64,000 nt of DNA from Amborella trichopoda (Eukaryota; Streptophyta; Magnoliopsida; Amborellales; Amborellaceae), in assembly GCF_000471905.2 (NCBI RefSeq), contig NW_006499751.1, positions 6,435,096-6,499,095 of the forward strand, given 5' to 3'. Below, in pieces: positions 1-13,142 of the stretch (position 1 is its first letter; each line of letters starts with the position of its first letter). Below the pieces are notes generated by a model. The model was given only the letters and a program-made list of their open reading frames with translations, ran no database searches and was not told the DNA's origin. The position numbers and the translations under genes are program-made.

Positions 1-2408
1 CACGCACTGACTTTGTAGGTTCCTTCTCGAGCCCGACTCAGGCGGAGTCATGAGTCAGTTCCTTCTTCTGTCACTCTTCCTTCACCAGACAAGAAACTCG
101 ATACCTGGTACTCAAAGGTTTTCCCTAAGAGTACCATCTTGAGTCAGCCGCCTCAGGTCAAGCACCCACCCGGGCCTCACAAGGGAATCCGGGGCAGCGG
201 CCTGATGTCAGACAGAAATCTACAGCCTCCAAGGCTGCGACCTAGGTTGCCCTTTGTCCTTGGACCCCATTCTTTGCTCCAGCTAATCAACACGTCCCTC
301 GCCTGCTCAAGAAAAGCGGGGCAGTCTAAATCTTAGGATCAGTTCTAGAGTGAGCTCCATATCAACCTTAAGATTAAACAAAAGAAAGGTCTGCAGATCC
401 TGACCAACTACACCCCGAAGGTAGTTGAGATTACCACCTTTGGCGACCTCCTGCCTCACAATCCCGTCTTCCATTTGTGGATCGCAGAGCCTGAGCAAGT
501 CCCATAATATTGCTCGATGATCACTGCCTAAAAGCCACGGTCCCAAGACCGTCAGGAATCGGTCCTCACACGATTGGCATACATAGCTCGAGTCCAGTCG
601 GGGCATGTTGAGCCCCTGCAGACCGACTTGCCATACACGACTCGCCAACCCTGGCCATTCACTCCTCCGCTTAGTTCTGACCCTCCAGAAGAAATGGTCA
701 GTGTCATAAAGATCAAAGAGCCGGACAACACCCAAGAAGAGTAAACGAACAGGTTCGAGGTAATGATGCAATCCATCCTCGAAAAGATGGAACGTCTAAA
801 AGCCTCCAAGTCCCCATCCTCTCACCATGAGACCGATTCTCTGTTTGGGGAGGACACAATCCCCAGGCAAACTCCCCCAACGGTCTCCCAGGACCTCTCT
901 GATTCCCGTGGGGTTTCCCAAACTGACATAGATGCCATGGTGGTCCACAGTCTCAAGAACAAGGTCCCGAGCATGCAAGAGGAATCGCTTTACCAAAAGT
1001 CTTAACCCTTGTACACTGACCAAGTGTCGTTTCCCCCGAACTATCAGAAAGGGAAGCTCCCCCTATTCAATGGTACTATGTCTCCGCACCAACATACTGC
1101 TAACTTCCAAGTGGCCAGTCGAGAGACGACAACTGACAAGCCACTCCTCCTCTGTCAGTTCGTCGAGACTCTCGAAGGGCCAACCTTCCAGTGGTATGCT
1201 CGGCTGACTCCAAACTCGATACACACATGGCAATAAATGGAGCAGTTGTTTTACCAACACTTCTACAAAGTCGAGAGTAACATGGAGACCATCGAGCTCC
1301 TCACTCTGACTCAAGACCCTGGTGAGCCAATTGACAAGTTCATCTCCCGATGGAGAGAGCTGGCAACCTCTCATGCCACTCCCATAACTGAAAACGAAGA
1401 TGTCTAGACCTACATACGAAATATGTTTCCCGAGATCGCCTTGCATGTCGAGGCCTCCAATCCGCCCTCCATGTCAGAGCTCATCTTTAAAGAAGTTTAT
1501 ATTGAGAGTCTGTTCAAGCACCATGGTGGATCTTGTCAACAACCTTGCGGCTCAAATTCTCGCTCCAACAGTCGGGCAACCAACAAAAGCAGTGATTATT
1601 ACAGCTATCACCGTGATTGACACTAACAAAGCCACCCCTCAAACCTTGGACCTCTCCAAGGCACAAACGTCTCAGGCCGGAGGCAAGTAGCAGTCCTATA
1701 ATAACGTCCTACCCCTTAAAAATATAAATCGAAGTGACTTTTGGATCCAACGCCAGAATAAGGTGTTCCCCTTCGATAAGGAGTGGGCATCCTGCATTGC
1801 TTTAATTGCTACTGTAGCAAACATGATCCAGCTGCTGGAGGTCAACACCGTAGAGCCGGTTGGGCAAGAGACAAATGAGAGGTACTGCACCTTTCACAGG
1901 AAAGTAGGCCACCCCACTGAGGACTGCTATAAGCTCAATGATACTGTTGAAGCCCTTATTAACAAGGGTCTAATAAAGAGTTAAAGAAAGCATTCAGGGC
2001 AACTGAGGTTTCTCACATAGTGACAATACAAAAAGATGATGGGGCACCCGCTATCCTCCGTGCACTATTTTTCATAATGCTCGAAGAGGGATACATCATG
2101 TCCAAGCTAACAAGGCAGCCCAAGTTCCTGCCTCCAGGAACTGAGAACCTCTGGTGCTTGTATCACCTGATACAGGGCCATGACCTGAGAGAATGCACTG
2201 GCTTCCATGAGCTCTTGGCAAAGAAAATGCAGCAACGCTAAGAAACTCATCGTAACACAAAAGGACACCTTCAAGAGCCTCTTCCACCAGTGCAAGAAGA
2301 ACTTCTTATGCAAGCCCCGAGAAGCGCTATGCTAGATCCTCTGCAGGCCCTCTTCGAGGTGATGCTTCAATAGAGTCTCATCACTTCCAAGCCCGCCAAG
2401 CAGCCTAG
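1..2408 (+). pseudogene. gypsy gag fossil of element D
   Basis: This is the remnant of a capsid/nucleocapsid gene. Around 1030-1240 the plus strand reads the plant retrotransposon-gag signature, with a 'KGKLPLFNGT' type segment and 'FQWYARLTPNSIHTW'. The same block occurs in elements A (33880-34095) and B (50085-50280, minus). Around 1880-1980 lies a zinc-knuckle-like segment (YCTFHRKVGHPTEDCYKL), and around 2140-2240 a second one (LWCLYHLIQGHDLRECTGF). The family role is virus-like particle assembly and RNA packaging. The reading is broken many times, so no functional product is expected. Bases 1-750 are a poorly conserved N-terminal and leader region that matches A near 32970-33500. Confidence 0.8.
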
Positions 2409-4142
2409 ACATCTTTCCCAGGTCACGAAAAACCTCTCAAAAGTCTTTTACCAATTTTCTTTGCATTCCGACATGTCTAAGGCAACACATATTAGAAACA
2501 ATTCTGACAAAATCAGTCTCTAGCACCCTAAAATGGACTCCTATTATATATATGTCAAATTGTTGTGGGACCACTGTCATTGGATCCAAAATGGTTGAAA
2601 ACCCCAAAGGGTCAAATTTCAACTTAAACGGACATTCCAGAAAGAAGTTATAGGCAAAAGAGTGAAGCAAAAGGAGCCGCACGCTATTCCCGTGTGGCCA
2701 CCTTGCAACTCAACTCCATTAAATGGACAATCACGAAGAGTAACTTTTGACTCTCATATCTCACCCGTCTCAAGTCGGACAGTGCTCAAATTTGGTGCGC
2801 ATGTTCGTCTCGACAAGACGAGCGTTTTGATATATGGCACGCCCCATGACTTCACCCGAGCGCAAAGAAAAGCTAAATAGAAGTTGTTGATCCATGAAGA
2901 AAGTGCAGGAAAATCAACAGCATCGTGCCCCGCTCGAGTGACCAAATCACGATGTTCCGAGCCCGATCGACGTAAAACCAGTTCCATCACATGCATAAGG
3001 TCTAAGGCTACCTCTAGTCCAAACCTCATACATGATGAACGGTCGGATTCCGCACACAAAGCCAATGAAATGACTGCAAATTATGTCGTCAAAATTCCAG
3101 ATTCCTGCCAAAACTCCAAAGTTGCAAAATCTTCGTCTGAGCACGGAATCGAGCTGCGTTTATAGCCCCAAGATCATGACGGCATGCTCAGTGTGATCCA
3201 ATGAAGAAATCACAGAAAACCATCAAGTAATGAGCACAATATTGATCCAAAGTTTCAAGATTTATCCAAATTTCAAGTCACATGATTGTGGCCTAAAAAC
3301 ATGATCCATGGCTTGAAGTTAGTATCAAATCGATCTCCATGCCGATCCCTACAAGAAAAGAACCACTTTTCGATCAAACGGGCATCAAAACAACCCCGAA
3401 TCATCCATGAAAAATCATGCACGTTCTAGGGCAACACAAGGATTGTCTTGAAATTTCGTAAATTGTTAAGAAGGGGCAAATCTATCATTTGTACCCCATT
3501 TTCTAATTTCTTTTAATTCAGTTAAATCTTAATTTCCTGCAATTAGGTTTAATTATGATCGGTCCACCCATGTTTGGGCACAATTCTATATATTTCACGT
3601 ACCATCATCGTACGCAGAGGCTTGAACCCTTCACCAAGGAGAATTTTTACTTAATAGAATTCCCTTTTCTTCTCATTGTTAGGTCACGTTTGGAGAGAGA
3701 GAGTAAGAAGAAAGAAAGTTTTGGACCGGTATCCCTAGGCTCAAGATAAATATTTTATCTCTGCATTTCTCTTTTTTTCTTCTTCTTCTTCGTTTGAGCC
3801 TCCCTTAGAGGCAATGCACGTCAGTGGCAGTTCCGTGCATGCATCTTTCTTTTCTTTTTCTCCTCCTGTGGTTTCACAGGTCGTGTATGGCGATAGTTAC
3901 ATCATGTGCGAGCTCCTTTCCCCCCTTCTGTTCATCCATCTCTATCTCTCAGCAAGGCTTGCAGATGGCGCTGCTCATCGTTGTCTGCAGATGTGTCCTC
4001 GATGTCTCAATGAAGAGCACAGACGGTGAAACTTATCCCTGCCCACAAAGGTCTCCCCCTATTGCGCGCCTATCGCAGACAGCAATGCCTATCGCCGCCC
4101 ACGAGAGGTCGCGACAACACCTATCGCCTTCCGCGAGCTTCC
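2409..4142 (+). repeat. LTR part of element D
   Basis: From about 2409 the sequence matches the B LTR read in sense orientation. Shared landmarks are 'cattccgacatgtctaagg' (2463-2481), the 'gtcacgtttggagagaga' block near 3680, and the TATA region at 3586. Toward the right end it enters the GC-richer stretch of short imperfect repeats (gcctatcgc, gcagacg) that also characterises the B LTR. It stops at the 20-N gap. Reading frames in this stretch, including one that crosses the gap, are not genes. Confidence 0.75.
3586..3593 (+). promoter_or_regulatory. Conserved LTR TATA box (element D)
   Basis: The sequence CTATATAT lies about 12 bases after 'TGTTTGGGCA'. The equivalent position in A (29607-29617, 60347-60354) and in B (minus strand at 53607-53616 and 41271-41280) also carries a TATA box, so it is the likely family core promoter. 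Confidence 0.55.
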
Positions 4143-4162
4143 NNNNNNNNNNNNNNNNNNNN
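4143..4162. other. Assembly gap (20 N)
   Basis: Twenty N characters separate the gypsy LTR of element D from the AT-rich matrix. The true distance across the gap is unknown, so adjacency of the two sides should not be assumed. Confidence 1.
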
Positions 4163-5693
4163 CGTAATAATCATATTAATCATCTAATTTATATGTTAAT
4201 ACTTATATATAATATATTAATATAAACTACAATTATGCATGAAATATTTTGTATTAACTCATATAATATCCTAATATTAATTTGTGTAAATGTTTACTCA
4301 AATTATTGTAATTCAAATTCACGGTATATTTTGGTATTTTGTAGTAATATATTGTTTGGGATATTTAAATCACAATGAACATACCTAATGGTATTCAAAT
4401 TCACCGTAAAAATGCATAATATTTTTATGCTGACCTTAAATTTTTTACCTACGCCCAGTACTATACATGGTTAATCACGAAAATATAATTTATACAATTA
4501 TTAGTCATAACACAAATTACCACTTCCTGTAATTTATTAATATATAATAACATGAATTAAATATATTATAACACTAAACTATGTTAACCACAATAGTTTA
4601 CGTACATGTTACTATTGTTATAGTAAAATTAGCTATATGTATGAAATTTGTGGGTTAACACTATTTCGATAACAAAGGTAATTTTAATTTGCATACATTG
4701 CGAATTGTGCACGCCAAATCATGACTTTAAATTACAATATGGCAATTTTGTATAGCAACTAAATTATTAAAGTTATGATATATATTGATAACGTGGGTTT
4801 ATAATTACCATTTATAAACTTTGATAATTGATATATAATCCGACACTACTACATTTATTTAAAATTACGTAATCAATATATATATATATATATAGGTAAA
4901 TTATATTTATTTACGTATATATTCACATAACAATTGTGTCATTATATTTAACTTATCATTAATATTGTATATTGACGTTATTGTTATCAATTTAGTATAC
5001 ACATATATTATTGTTTAATATAATGCCCAATATAGGATTATGTAAACTAAATCATGTTAAAACCATATATTTAGCATAACCTTACAATAATTATCAAGAA
5101 ACAATCAATACCGGTACGGTTTGCGTGCGAATCGCACACGTTGCATTGAGCTCCTGCAGTGCGTATGAACACAAAACTTCGTATAGAGGGCAATTTAGTG
5201 GTATGGAGAGAAATTTAGTGGCACTTCATGCGCACGTGTTTGGGAGATTTATGGAAAAATATTAATTGATACTTGTAAAAACCGTACTATACATAATTAT
5301 ATTGGGTTTACATAGTTTATTGACGGTTTATATCAATAAATCATGCGTATTATTGCTATAAAATATTTTTGAGTATATTTATCGTAATAAGTGCTATATG
5401 TACTAACCGATATAATGTGATTAAATTGAGTGGAATTATAATTAACACTATGTCCACTCGATTTAAACTATTTAATATTGTTTGATATTAATTATATCAT
5501 TATAACATAAATTACCCACTATAATAGTATTATGTTTTCAATAATTAGCATATCCCATGGTCACATATAAAAATTATAATTTTGATTTGGGGTATTATTG
5601 CACAAGTTTTAATTGCTAAATATAGTTGCTATAATCCTACACACAATCAAACTATTTGATAAGGTAACCTTATTATGGTATGTTTGAGTAGTA
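4163..5693. repeat. AT-rich matrix, first block
   Basis: This is strongly AT-biased sequence dominated by TAAT/ATTA/TATA words, with few long homopolymers and no coding frame. G and C occur mostly as isolated ACC, GGT, ACG and CGT islands. The one GC-richer island, at 5104-5260, is a copy of the satellite-like unit. I see no gene. Confidence 0.7.
5104..5260 (+). repeat. Satellite-like unit (about 176-base family)
   Basis: The block contains the family words in order: 'cacggtttgcgtgcgaatcgc'-like text near 5111, 'aacacaaaacttcgtat' near 5166, 'gggcaatttagtgg' near 5188, 'cacttcatgcgcacgtgttt' near 5222. The same words recur at 11177, 12235, 14735 and, inverted, at 18541. The small duplication 'atttagtgg' occurs twice inside this copy. 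Confidence 0.65.
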
Positions 5694-5698
5694 ATAAT

Positions 5699-7657
5699 TG
5701 AAAAAATGTGATATTTTGTCAAGGAATACCATTTTTTTTTTTAATGATAATAATGACCTTTTTTTATTTTGGCAAAAAGATCACTTACAGATGGTTTTAT
5801 TACAATAAATAAATATTTCAAAATAAAACAACACAACAATAAAATAAAACTCAACCACTTGATATCATTTATTCAACCTCATACTATGCTTGAGAATATA
5901 AAAATAAAATAGAGCAAGTAAGTAAAAGAGAAGATGCTAGAGATTATCTCAACCGGGATTATTACTCCGCACACCGTGTCACCACATCCAATGGCGCGGG
6001 ATCAACGGTCTAGGTTCAATCTCGAACTGGAAAAGTTAATTTCGGCCAAACTAGATAACAATCCTTAAATGTCTACAAAACCCTAACCCCAAAATTAACT
6101 CCCAAACCCTTAATATCTTTAGGTCAAGAGAGAGAGAGTAATAGACCTAGGGTTAGGGCGTTCTCCCTATGAAAGTTTTAGAGAGAGAAAGTTAGAGAGG
6201 AGAGAGAGAGGGGCGTGGCCCCTAGGGAGAAGAGAGAGAGTTTATGGGAGAGAGAGGGGGGTATAGAGATGGGGGGAGAGCACCCTTATTTATAGTGAAA
6301 TTTTGGTTCAGGGCGTCTTTGGGTTTCCCATAGTTTGTCTCTTTTTTTAGATTGAATATGGACCGTTGAACAAGGTGACTTGTGGGGATCTGAGCCATCC
6401 ATTGCATAGATGGGTCATCAATATTATGAAAGGTGTATGAATCATTATCCCTCTTTCCTTAAACCATTTTCCCATTAATATATTTAAATAAAATAAAAAT
6501 CATTCCTTCCATAAAATTGCATGATACATCTCTCATATTCCATAAAGATATGTCAAACATTATCAAGTTAATATATACTACCATATTTAAACAAGATAGG
6601 GTCAATGTTTACTATATACTCAAATTGACCATATCCCTTAAAGATTTGACCACATGCTACAAATCAAAGTTACCAAAACTCAAATGACTTGATCACAAAG
6701 CAATCAAGAAAGGGCGTGCCACCCCTATGTGGCACATGTGGGCCCCCACCTACATGCCACATGGTGGGCCTATGTGCACTATGGACCCCCCATAGAATTT
6801 TATAAATATATTTTAAAATTAAATAAAACAATGTAATATACATTTGAATTTTTATAACTTTGTAAAATCAATAACTGTATTTTTATAAATCCAAAAATCA
6901 TAAATAAAATATTGAGAGATTCATAAAAATTAAACTAATAAAACTAAAATCATTTCAATAATAAAATGAACATAATTAAATTACTATGATGGGAAAAGGA
7001 TCCATATGGTTTTAAGAATTCAATCTGTAATTATGGGGTACTCCACCTTCAACGGCGGATTATACACTTGCTTTATCAAACCGACCCAGTATTTCTCATG
7101 ACCCACAATCCAAGAAGGGGCTCATTAGCGGGTCACCAAAGTCTGCCCGATGAGTCAAGCGGTCGCAATCCCAGTCTGAGGATTACAAGTCCTCCCCTAG
7201 AGATGAGTCAAGGTCACCACGACCTGATGCGACCACAGCTCTATGGTGCATAGGGGTATCTCTTGCACATTACCCAAAGGTGGATAACTGGCTTTCCCAA
7301 ATAATCTATCGATATGCATGCCGTATGATGGAATATGGATGAGGTTTTGACCCCTGTCTCTGTTGGTCTATCATCACACACAAGGGTCACACAGTCCCTC
7401 AGCTCACTCATCCAGGAATAAGCTCCGACTTCGTCAAGGGCTAAGCAAAAACCCTTCTCGTTTTATTCTTTATGCTCAAGTACTTTGGGTTTTTCAACCG
7501 ACTAGTCTAAATCGTCATGCACAATCAGGTATCAGCAAACATCATTTGCTTAGTATGGTCCTTGAGGGACCACACTTCCACTGAATTTATGTTCCATTAT
7601 AATAAATATTTTTCATTACACATACATAAGGCCTTTAAAAGCCACATAAACCAAATA
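5699..7657 (-). repeat. 3' LTR of copia element E
   Basis: The right part (7528-7657) matches the right-hand fragment (10719-10848) over 130 bases, including 'tatcagcaaacatcatttgc' and 'ggccacataaac'. The remainder, about 1.96 kb in total, is assigned to the LTR because it lies between that match and the TG end flanked by ATAAT. It holds GA-rich tracts (6125-6270), a block with few AT words (7030-7260), and no gene. The left boundary rests only on the TG and the duplication, since the full partner LTR is not present. Confidence 0.65.
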
Positions 7658-7671
7658 TCTCCCACTTAGCC
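7658..7671 (-). promoter_or_regulatory. Polypurine tract of copia element E
   Basis: On the minus strand the sequence reads GGCTAAGTGGGAGA directly before the 3' LTR. This is the usual plant copia polypurine tract (GTGGGAGA core) that primes plus-strand DNA synthesis. Element C carries nearly the same tract at 22369-22381. Confidence 0.75.
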
Positions 7672-7681
7672 TTTGAAGGCC

Positions 7682-9150
7682 TTACATTCTATCTTCCTCA
7701 TTTTCTCTCATCCCCATCTCTCTTACATGTCTTACAAAACTATTAGGGACAACTCCCTTAGTTAGAGGGTCTGCAATCATCAAATCTGTAGATATGTAGT
7801 TAATCTTGATCTCTTTCAATCTCACCTCATTTCTCTGGTGATAGAAGTAAGGCTTAATATGCTTGGAATTCTTATGAAACCAAGGCTCCTTAGAGACACA
7901 AATAGCCGCCGTGTTGTCGCATAAAATTTGCACTGCCTCACAACGTATAAGATAAAAATTAAGCTGATTCAGGGACTTCTTAATCCACACGACTTCCTTG
8001 GCTGCTAGACTACATGCCACATACTCGGATTCCATGGTGGACAAAGCCACAATATCTTGTTTCTTTGACTTCCAATAAATCGCCTCCTCCAAGCATAAAC
8101 ACATACCCATATGTAGACTTCGCAGCATCTGGATCCGCGAGATAGCTTGCATCTGAATATCCCTCTATTGTTATTTTAGTTCTCCCTTTGTATGTGAGCG
8201 CATAGTTCATAGTCCCTTTTAAATATCTAAGAATTCTTTTAACTGCTTTCCAATACTCATCTCCTAGATTGCTTTGAAAACGGCTCACCAGACTCATGAC
8301 GAAGGACAAGTCAGGCCTTGTTCCCATCATGGCGTACATAAGGGATTCAATTGCGCTCCTGTATTACACTCTCTCCATGGCTCTTATATCCATGTCTTCG
8401 GTAGGGCACATTTTATTACTAAGCTTCGTCTTTTTATTTATTGGGGTAGACATGAGCTTACACATACTCATATCAAACTTTTTCAGTATCCTTTTACAGT
8501 AGGTTGCCTGGGAAAGTTGGATAGTCTTCTCTCTCCTTTTTCTTATTATCTTGATGTCCAACACATATGAAGCTTCTCCAAGATCCTTCATATAAAAGTA
8601 TTGTGGAAGGAAATTTTTTGTCTCTACTACTTGGGCAATTGAGCTACTAACAATTAGCATATCATCCACATATAACGATATAAATACCACATCACTCCCA
8701 CTGACCTTTTGATATATGTAATAATCGTCATTATTTGTGGAGAACCCTGCAAGAGCAACGGTCCCTTGAAATTTTATGTACCACTATCGCGATGCTTGTT
8801 TCAGGCCATAAAGGGATTTATTAAGTTTGTATACTAGGTTCTCTTTCCCTTTCTCTTCAAACCCCTCAGGTTAGGTTATGTAAATTTCTTCTTCTAAATC
8901 CCCATTTAGAAAGGCTGCTTTGATATCCATTTGATGAACCTCAAAGTCAAAATGGGCTACTATAGCTATAAGGATTCTGATGGATGGAAATTTGGCATTA
9001 GGAAAAAATGTTTCCTCATAATTTATCCCTTCTTTTTGGGTGAAACCCTTTGCAACCAACCTAGCTTTGTATTTTTCTATTTTCCCTTCAGAGTTCAACT
9101 TTTTCTTGAAAATCCACTTACAACCAATGGCTTTACACTTTTATGGTAGA
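7682..9150 (-). pseudogene. copia reverse transcriptase and RNase H fossil (E)
   Basis: Read right to left, the block around 8870-9100 gives the N-terminal reverse transcriptase signature (KARLVAKGFTQ, QMDIKAAFLNGDLEEEIYI). The catalytic YVDD box is at 8661-8672. Around 8010-8340 comes 'GTRPDLSFVMSLVSRF', and 7682-8152 gives RNase H with 'STMESEYVA' and 'CDNTAAICVSKEP'. The family copies element RNA into DNA and degrades the RNA strand. Several breaks interrupt the reading, so no working polyprotein is expected. Confidence 0.85.
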
Positions 9151-10718
9151 GGTATTAATTCCCATATATAGTTTTGGTTAATGGAAGCATACTTATCTTT
9201 CATGGCTTATATCCAGTATTCCTTTTAAGGGCAGGTCAAGGCTTCACGGTGGGTTCTAGGTTCTAAATCTCGATCTTCCTCAACATTATCAAAATGTTCT
9301 CCAAGGTAGACAAAATGTTCTAAGTAAAGAGGTGGTCTACTAACTCGATTACTTTGTCTTGGTTCAGGTAAAAGTTCACTTTCTTTAGGGATTTCAGGAT
9401 TAGGTTGGGTTGGTTTAAAAGTTTCAGGTTCAGGGTCTCAAACTACATCCTTGTTTTTAGGCTCCTCAAAAAATTCGGCTTATTTTCTACTCACCCTTGC
9501 TTCAAAGAACTCTTCCTTGAAGAAGTAAGTATCGCGGCTTTCAATAATCGCACATGTTTCAAGGTTGTAGAATCGAGACCCCTTACCATAATCTGGGTAA
9601 CCAATGAGAATGGTTTTGACAGTTTTGGGTTGCAATTTGATTCTATTTTAATGTGGGATAGAACATGGGCTAAGCAACTCCAAACTCTCAGGTGTTCAAA
9701 TAAGGGAGTATGACCTGTGAAAATTTTGTGGGGAGTAGGTGGGGCAGCTTTTGTGGGAGTCCGGTTAAGGATGTAACATGCCGCTACTACGGCTTCTCCC
9801 CAAAACTCCAATAAGAGATTTGTATGCCCCATCATACTCTTCACTATTTTCACTAAGGTCATATTCCGTCTCTCAACTACACCATTTTGTTCAAGAGTAT
9901 AAGGCATGGTGTATTGATGGATGATCCAATTTTCAATGCACAATTCTTTGAAAAGGTAAGATGAATATTCTCTCCTTCTATCGATTCTAAGGGTTTTAAT
10001 TTTCAGGTTGGTTTGATTCTCTACTAAGGCGTTATATTCTTTGAATTGTTTTAGGGCTTCTGATTTTGCATGAATAAGGTATATATGGCCATATCGTGAG
10101 TGATCATCTATAAAAGAGATAAAATATCTTTTTCTACTTTTTGTGGTCACATTCATAGATCCACATATGTCACTATGAATGATTTTCAATACGCTAGTAC
10201 CTCTTTTTGCCCTGATGGTATTTTTTCTTATTAATTTTTCTTGCACACAAGACTCACACACTTTCGATAAATCTCCTTTATAATTTTGAAGAATCCCATC
10301 CCTTTTTAATCTTTCCATTCGTTTGATATTAATGTGTCCTTACCTCATATGCAATAGGCTAACATCCAATTCAGAAGGGGACGAGACATAAGGATTATTG
10401 TCTTTTATTTCAAAGTAAATAGCCCATCTACAAGTCATCCAGTCATGATCACATATTTTCCCTTGTTTAGCACCACTTTCTCCCCAATGAAAGTGGTTAT
10501 GAATCCATCCATAGACATCTTAGGAATCGAAACCAATCACTTCCTTATATCTTGAGTATAAAATGCTTGCTTTAGGATCAAGGTGCTCCCACTCTTCAGT
10601 TTCAGCTCAAAATCTTTAACTCCAAGTACATCAGTCTTCTGATTTCCTCCCATGTAAATATGTTGTTGTCATGGCCCCATGGGAGTGAAAGAACGAAAAC
10701 CATCCTTGTTGTTTATCT
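9151..10718 (-). pseudogene. copia integrase and upstream region fossil (E)
   Basis: The minus-strand block 9491-10318 reads a typical copia pre-integrase and integrase: 'CESCVQEKL' from the zinc-binding end, then 'IHSDICGSMN', 'FIDDHSRYGHIYLI' and 'YTLEQNGVVERRNMTLV', the regions carrying the DDE catalytic core. From about 10400 to 10718 weaker coding-like sequence lies upstream in element order and may come from the protease end of the polyprotein. The 9151-9490 part is the poorly conserved linker toward reverse transcriptase. The reading is broken. Confidence 0.8.
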
Positions 10719-10848
10719 GGTATCAGCAAACATCATTTGCTTCGTATGGTCATCGAGGGACCACACTCCCACTGAGTTTATGTTCCACTATAATAAATGT
10801 TTTTCATTACATACTCGTAAGGCCTTTAAAGGCCACATAAACTCAACA
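10719..10848 (-). repeat. LTR fragment of copia element E
   Basis: These 130 bases match the right end of the 3' LTR (7528-7657) and end in CAACA, followed by the ATAAT duplication. It is the only part of the 5' LTR that I can identify. Confidence 0.75.
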
Positions 10849-11176
10849 ATAATCTCAAAATAAGTACTAAGTTAATAACCTATAGTACTATTTGCATTAT
10901 AAGGGAAATTTAATAGTAATTATACATATAATAGGTGATTATTTATAAGTATAATAGGTTGTATCACTTATGCTATTACGATTTATTGAAATCGTGATTA
11001 AAGGCATTTGTATAATATATGACCCACATAATTACGGTAAATAAGTTGATTGGGGAATGATATAGTATAGTTACAGTATTATCCATATTATATGATTACA
11101 CCATTGATAGCACATATATTAATCCGCCAAATTGTCCACTTATATTTACGTTCTCTCATATAAATGGAAATTGAAA

Positions 11177-11315
11177 GTTATGCTAAACGATTCGTACTTC
11201 TAGTGAAATTTAGTGGCACTTCGAGCACACGTGTATGGGGGAACTTGGGACAAATCTTACAGTGCACAATTACATACAAACCACCATAATTATGTGCAAA
11301 AAACTGGCATGCCAT
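11177..11315 (+). repeat. Satellite-like unit, partial
   Basis: It contains 'tttagtggcacttcgagc', 'cacacgtgtatgggggaac', 'gtgcacaattac', 'ccaccataattatgtgc' and 'aaaaaactggca' in the same order as the other copies. Surrounding sequence fades into the AT-rich matrix. Confidence 0.65.
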
Positions 11316-12234
11316 AGTGTTGTTATTATATAAATTTAGGAGCCATGATTGATCATAGTTTAATATATCAAAATATTGCCAGAATTTACTGGATGTTGTC
11401 TTAATTACATATTACAAATAATTTTATTAATAACCGTAAATAATTTGTATAAACTGCCTATATCATAATATTATATTAACAATTAATATTGTACCACATA
11501 TTAGGTTATGTAATATATACATAATCGCGAAGTTTGTATAACATTAGGGTATAATACACATAAATAGTTAATAAATTAATAATCGTAATATAAAATCATT
11601 ACACCCATAATTATCATTGTATAGCAATGTATAATCAATTCTTCCTAAATATTATATTAGAAGTTTTTAATGTTATAATAGTATATAATTTGTATAATTA
11701 TATTTAATATTATAAATCCAACATATAATATACGTTGTATAGTATATTGATATAGGTATATGACGGTCAATATGTTTTTATAACATTTAAAATTATAATT
11801 ACCTGTACATGATAATTTATAATATTAATGTTATTATAATATAAATTATAGTACTAAATATACGGTATATTAATATCTTACCATTATATTTAATATTTAT
11901 AATAACTTATAGATTATAAATAATTTGATTATAATATTTATAATAACATAAAAACACCGATGATTATAACTTTATTATTGAAACCCTTAATATTATGCGT
12001 ACAAAATTATACGAGGGGTTATAACCATAAACATACGTGCTGGTGATAATTAACGTGTACAATTGATAAAGCATGCAAATTACCTATTATATTGATATAG
12101 CAATTACCGCGTATAATCATTTAATGCCGGACGTATTGTACTATTTCAAAAATATATAATTATGATTAATTATGGATGACATTACAAAGTACAATTATAT
12201 TAATAATTCTACTAGCTTATGGGTAATAATTCAA

Positions 12235-12480
12235 TATTACGGAAGGCAATTTAGTAGCACTTCGTGCGCACATGTTTGGAGAAACGTGGAGCAAATCATA
12301 CGGTTCACAAGTACGCACAAGCCGTCATAATTACGTGCAAAATACCAGCACGGTTTGCTCAAACAGTTGAGATAAATTGCCCTAATTTACAATTCGCACG
12401 TGTAGAAATTTTGTGATTTGAGCGCAATTATGGTTAATTGTGCACTTGTGAGCACGGTGTACAAACAACGTGATTTATAG
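12235..12480 (+). repeat. Satellite-like unit, one copy plus partial
   Basis: It contains 'ggcaatttagtagcacttcg', 'tgcgcacatgtttgg', 'aagccgtcataattacgtgc' and 'accagcacggtttgctcaa'. Further family-like words follow ('caattcgcacgtg', 'gagcacggtgtac') to about 12480, partly scrambled. Confidence 0.6.
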
Positions 12481-13142
12481 AATTTGCTTCTACGATGATG
12501 CGATCATCGTATCCGGTTTGTCTTATAGTTGAATGCATGTCAATATAATTAATCACCATAATATATATAATATTAGTGTATATTATATTATAATGGACAT
12601 ATAATTATAATAAATAGATTATATATATTAATAGTAATTATTATTATAATGTTACAATGATATCAAATTACCGTAATTAACAGGTAATATAAATAATATA
12701 TTAATCAATACATAATATATACCCAGTTATTATATTTATACAAATTCAATTATTATTGTAATTTGTCACATATCGTTATTATTATAACCATAAATATTAT
12801 ACAAATGATGATATAATATTCTGTCGTATCATAATTTACATATTGTACTAAAATTTTTGATGTACAGTTGATATATATCAATTTCATATATGATAATTAC
12901 AATAGTTATACGTTCCCCAATTATACGCAATTATTAATAATTTCTTGACAATTATGATTATATTTGTATATTACTAAATATATCAATATAATTATTATAT
13001 TAGTTTATATAAAATTATGTATAATATTTCAAGTATTACAAATTACATGGACTATACCCATGTACTCTCAATTTATATAATAAGATTACTATAGTATATA
13101 CCGTTGACATGTTAACTATTATTAATTACTATATAATATTAT

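Larger units (their letters stand above)
1..4142 (+). mobile_element. Partial Ty3/gypsy element D (Tat lineage, close to element B)
   Basis: This is a fossil gypsy element that enters from the left window edge. It consists of a gag part (to about 2408) followed by an LTR part that runs into the assembly gap. Its gag and LTR are recognisably homologous to those of element B on the opposite strand (gag 47405-51400, LTRs 39844-42556 and 52164-54885), and less closely to element A. The element is incomplete and broken in many places. No pol sequence is seen. Because both ends are cut, by the window edge and by the gap, neither target duplication nor age can be read. Confidence 0.8.
5699..10848 (-). 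mobile_element. Ty1/copia element E, incomplete
   Basis: This is a minus-strand copia fossil. Its edges are TG at 5699 and CA at 10848, flanked by the identical 5-base duplication ATAAT (5694-5698 and 10849-10853). Parts read right to left: a short LTR fragment (10719-10848), protease-like and integrase region, reverse transcriptase, RNase H, polypurine tract, 3' LTR (5699-7657). The order integrase before reverse transcriptase is diagnostic of copia. The element is broken in several places and incomplete on its 5' side. Because the target is AT-rich, a 5-base match alone is weak, but it coincides with TG/CA ends. Confidence 0.85.
10854..13142. repeat. AT-rich matrix, second block
   Basis: This is the same TAAT/ATTA-dominated sequence as 4163-5693, with no gene and no clear transposon ends. 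Two GC-richer islands (11177-11315 and 12235-12480) are copies of the satellite-like unit. Confidence 0.7.

Noticed and set aside
307-771. Minus-strand 154-codon frame
   Set aside because: It is antisense to the gag and leader region of element D, with no domain. Equivalent antisense frames appear in the other gag fossils (for example 1063-1446) and reflect codon composition of gag.
3824-4225. 133-codon frame crossing the N gap
   Set aside because: It is LTR sequence joined to AT-rich matrix across an assembly gap, not a gene.
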